Positions 33,119 through 34,660 of a DNA stretch of 34,660 nucleotides are shown here, piece by piece. A program made the translations under genes and the position numbers. Origin of the DNA: a virus. The stretch covers positions 1 through 34,660 of IMG/VR virus record IMGVR_UViG_3300046689_000283. One strand, given 5' to 3'. Within the stretch, counting starts at the first letter, position 1. Each line of letters begins with the position of its first letter. The notes beneath the pieces were generated by a model, which was not told the origin of the DNA, made no database searches, and was given only the letters and a program-made list of their open reading frames with translations.

Positions 33119-33235
33119 ATGGCCGCTCCCAAACCAAAGCCCAAGATGGACGCCGAGGACCGGGCGGAACTGAAGAAGACCGGCAAGATGCCGAGCAAGG
33201 CCGAAGAGAAGCGTGAAGCCAAGAAGGGCAAGTGA
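33119..33235 (+). CDS. Tiny basic lysine-rich protein (38 aa)
   Basis: ATG 33119 immediately follows the previous TAG, with AAGGAG about 7 nt upstream. The protein is mostly Lys, Ala, Glu and Pro (MAAPKPKPKMDAEDRAELKK; KREAKKGK at the end), net basic and probably disordered or a single helix. Its stop overlaps the next ATG (TGATG). The function is unknown; nucleic-acid contact is possible given the charge. Confidence 0.55.
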   Translation: MAAPKPKPKMDAEDRAELKKTGKMPSKAEEKREAKKGK

Positions 33236-33441
33236 TGGCAACGCTCAACGCCAAGCAGCGGGCCGCGAGCGCCGTCGTCAAGCAGCCGGGCAAGCCCGAC
33301 TCGGCGCAGAAGTTCCCCATCCCTGACAAGGCCCACGCGAAGGCTGCTCTCGCACGCATCGACCAAGCGAAGCCACCGCTGACACCGAGTCAGAAGGCGG
33401 CGGTGAGAGCAAAGGCCAACGCCAAGTTGAAGGGGAAATGA
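33235..33441 (+). CDS. Small basic protein, DUF6582-like (68 aa)
   Basis: ATG 33235 overlaps the previous stop. The central segment KFPIPDKAHAKAALARIDQA followed by KPPLTPSQKAAVRAKANAKL resembles short phage proteins in which a proline-bearing strand leads to a helix starting at a conserved H-A-x-A-A-L/R-A. In those proteins it often forms part of a prohead or virion component; the exact role is not established. It is net basic (many Lys and Ala). It stands alone here and is not fused to a protease or capsid gene. Confidence 0.55.
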   Translation: MATLNAKQRAASAVVKQPGKPDSAQKFPIPDKAHAKAALARIDQAKPPLTPSQKAAVRAKANAKLKGK

Positions 33442-33442
33442 G

Positions 33443-33802
33443 ATGGTCGCCCAAGCACTCCGGTTCATCCAGTTCGGCTGGAACGCAGCGAACCTCGCGC
33501 CGAGGCCGAGCAACAACCCCTCGGTGAACGGGGCTGCCCTCACCATTCCCTTCACGGGTCCCGCGCTGGTCGCCGGTGCGACCACGCCATCCCAGTGGTC
33601 GGCCACCGTGAACGGCGCGGCGGTCGGCGTCACGTCGGCCACCGCCTCCGCTGCCAGCGTGGCCGTCGTCCTCGCCACGCCTGTGGTCAACGGCCAGACC
33701 GTGCGCATCCGCTATGCCGGTGGCGGTGCCGCTCCACTGAAGGAGGTCGGCGGCAACCTGACCCCGCCGTTCAACCTTCAGGTCAACAACGCCACCCCGT
33801 AG
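33443..33802 (+). CDS. SwmB-like Ig-fold protein (119 aa)
   Basis: ATG 33443 follows AAGGGGAAATGAG. Residues about 24-115 read as one SwmB/bacterial Ig-like unit: SVNGAALTIPFTGPAL, QWSATVNGAAVGVTSATA, SVAVVLATPVVNGQTVRIRY, and a closing LKEVGGNLTPPFNLQVNN. This is the pattern of repeats found in invasin-like surface proteins. In phages single Ig-like units commonly decorate capsids or tails and aid attachment to the host surface. It has no signal peptide, which suits a virion decoration. The family match is by eye. Confidence 0.5.
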   Translation: MVAQALRFIQFGWNAANLAPRPSNNPSVNGAALTIPFTGPALVAGATTPSQWSATVNGAAVGVTSATASAASVAVVLATPVVNGQTVRIRYAGGGAAPLKEVGGNLTPPFNLQVNNATP

Positions 33803-33811
33803 GAGGAACCC

Positions 33812-34009
33812 GTGACGGCAAAGGAAGAGACCAAGAAGGCTGAGGCCATCGCCGAGGCCGAGACCATGACCGGGACCGGTCCCGAGCAGTCCGGCCAGCA
33901 GAGCGCGGCCACCCTCGAAGAGGCGATGGTCCTGCAGGACAAGTTGGCGCGTGAGCGCAACGGCACGACCGAGGACGAAGTCCCTGCGGAGGCTCCCGAG
34001 GAGGGATAG
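33812..34009 (+). CDS. Small acidic protein sharing SAATLEEAM motif (65 aa)
   Basis: GTG 33812 follows AGGAGGAACCC. The protein is acidic and disordered-looking (TAKEETKKAEAIAEAE at the start, TEDEVPAEAPEEG at the end). The centre, QSAATLEEAMVLQDKLARER, is nearly repeated in the gene at 34164 (ESAATLEEAMAKQDQMAREA), and 22 bp are identical (33908-33929 with 34212-34233). That central motif is the only part likely to be a stable helix. The function is unknown; the duplication implies the helix matters. Confidence 0.6.
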   Translation: MTAKEETKKAEAIAEAETMTGTGPEQSGQQSAATLEEAMVLQDKLARERNGTTEDEVPAEAPEEG

Positions 34010-34011
34010 TC

Positions 34012-34164
34012 ATGGCCAGCGCCGGGAAGAAGCAGAAGCAAGCGGAGTACCGGCACTCAGACGCGGGTCGTCTTGCGCGGCGCATGTACAACATGCAGCC
34101 CGAGGTCAAGATGAAGGTCAAGATGCGGCGGCAAGCCAAGCAGAAGATGAAGCGAGGTTACTGA
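34012..34164 (+). CDS. Tiny very basic protein (50 aa)
   Basis: ATG 34012 follows GAGGGATAGTC. About 18 of 50 residues are Lys or Arg (MASAGKKQKQAEYRHS, then LARRMYNMQPEVKMKVKMRR and a KQKMKRGY end). There are no acidic runs. The composition suits DNA or RNA contact or neutralising the acidic neighbours. The stop overlaps the next ATG (TGATG). No family is recognised. Confidence 0.55.
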   Translation: MASAGKKQKQAEYRHSDAGRLARRMYNMQPEVKMKVKMRRQAKQKMKRGY

Positions 34165-34577
34165 TGAGCGCCGAACCCGAGACCACCGAAGCCCCCGAGC
34201 AGGAGAGCGCAGCCACCCTCGAAGAGGCGATGGCGAAGCAGGACCAGATGGCTCGTGAGGCCAACGAGGAACTGACCGAGAAGCGCACCACCGAGCGGCG
34301 CGAGGCCGAGGAAGATGCCAAGGCCACCGCCGAGGAACTCGGCGCGGAGCAGGAGGCCCGCGACGACAAGGTCTACGGGCGCGTGCCCGGTGCCGAGGAC
34401 AGGCGACCGGGTGTCGGTGACACCACCGAGTCCGAGGGCGAGAAGCAGGTGGCCGAGGATGCGGCCAAGCCCGCGTCTGCTGGCTCGTTCGAGGCCAAGG
34501 CGCACGACGCGATGGCCCACCCGCAGACGGGGCCGGACACCAAGACGCACAAGGGTGAGGGCAAGAGCAAGGGCTAG
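34164..34577 (+). CDS. Acidic protein, paralogue of the 65-aa gene (137 aa)
   Basis: ATG 34164 sits in the stop of the previous gene; a longer reading from 33951 is rejected because it runs through two better-supported genes. Residues about 11-33 repeat the SAATLEEAM...QD..ARE motif of the gene at 33812. The rest is a highly charged helix (TEKRTTERREAEEDAKATAEEL) and a polar tail (SFEAKAHDAMAHPQTG ... KGEGKSKG). The last eight residues are basic. It looks like a longer, duplicated version of the 65-aa protein, separated by a basic 50-aa gene. The function is unknown. Confidence 0.6.
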   Translation: MSAEPETTEAPEQESAATLEEAMAKQDQMAREANEELTEKRTTERREAEEDAKATAEELGAEQEARDDKVYGRVPGAEDRRPGVGDTTESEGEKQVAEDAAKPASAGSFEAKAHDAMAHPQTGPDTKTHKGEGKSKG

Positions 34578-34601
34578 CCCTCGCGTTGCACGTGAAACAG
34601 A

Positions 34602-34636
34602 AATAGGCCCGGCCCCGCAAGGGGACCGGGCCTATT
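34602..34636. terminator. Strong GCAA-capped hairpin closing the late operon
   Basis: The 11-bp stem AATAGGCCCGG (34602-34612) with CCGGGCCTATT (34626-34636) is continued by CCCC/GGGG with a single bulged A at 34625. It is closed by a GCAA (GNRA-type) tetraloop, so it is shaped to fold as RNA from the plus strand. It lies 24 bp after the last stop. The plus-strand sequence after it has no U-run (only the TT at the stem end), whereas the minus strand reads ATTTCTGTTTC, so it may terminate in both directions. Nothing further is seen to 34660. Confidence 0.7.
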
Positions 34637-34660
34637 CAGATGAAGCGTTGGGCTGCGGCT

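Noticed and set aside
33951-34163. N-terminal extension of the last acidic gene
   Set aside because: It overlaps two smaller genes with good ribosome binding sites; the start at 34164 fits the TGATG overlap pattern.

Overview
The window looks like the structural and replication half of a tailed double-stranded DNA phage (or a prophage or contig of one) that infects a high-GC Gram-positive host, most likely an actinobacterium. The evidence is uniformly high GC, frequent GTG and TTG starts, dense head-to-tail genes with 1-4 nt stop/start overlaps, and a recognisable order of packaging, portal, scaffold, capsid, tail hub and lysis genes. No integrase, repressor, tRNA or CRISPR array was seen. 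The host cannot be named from the sequence.

Layout. Positions 1-514 hold no credible gene but carry an array of at least eight near-perfect hairpins. Positions 515-3506 form a leftward operon: a 653-aa primase-polymerase/helicase (PrimPol plus RecA-like ATPase plus winged helix), a 197-aa protein with clustered cysteines, and a 128-aa winged-helix-like protein. Ten short TGAGAC-type repeats, spaced at about one helical turn, span the junction of the first two genes. A divergent control region with promoter-like boxes and a two-tier hairpin (about 3507-3751) separates this operon from the rightward genes. The rightward genes begin with an SSB-like protein that has an acidic DADLPF tip. After another structured gap come the small terminase candidate, the large terminase and the portal.

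Two very large genes, 948 aa and 2897 aa, then sit between the portal and the scaffold and occupy about a third of the window. The 2897-aa protein carries an R-STS-ExE ADP-ribosyltransferase domain, a kinase-fold domain with its catalytic residues apparently intact, and a HELVH zinc-peptidase motif. It looks like a virion-packaged, multi-enzyme protein that could be injected into the host. Scaffold, an N4-gp56-like major capsid protein and a connector-like protein follow.

The tail section has a Dit-like protein, a 1487-aa hub/fibre (DNRLRE-like, Gp37-like hub, collagen-like, FN3-like) and a 1054-aa fibre (DNRLRE-like plus two carbohydrate-binding-like modules). No tape measure or major tail tube gene is visible, which fits a short-tailed particle with siphovirus-like hub parts, or else tail genes outside the window. 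Lysis appears to be handled by two overlapping two-TM holin candidates and a C39/papain-like cysteine peptidase. The right end is a run of very small, strongly charged proteins (acidic and basic alternating), an SwmB-like Ig-fold protein, and a strong GCAA-capped hairpin as the terminal structure.

All family assignments come from reading motifs by eye. No database search was possible.
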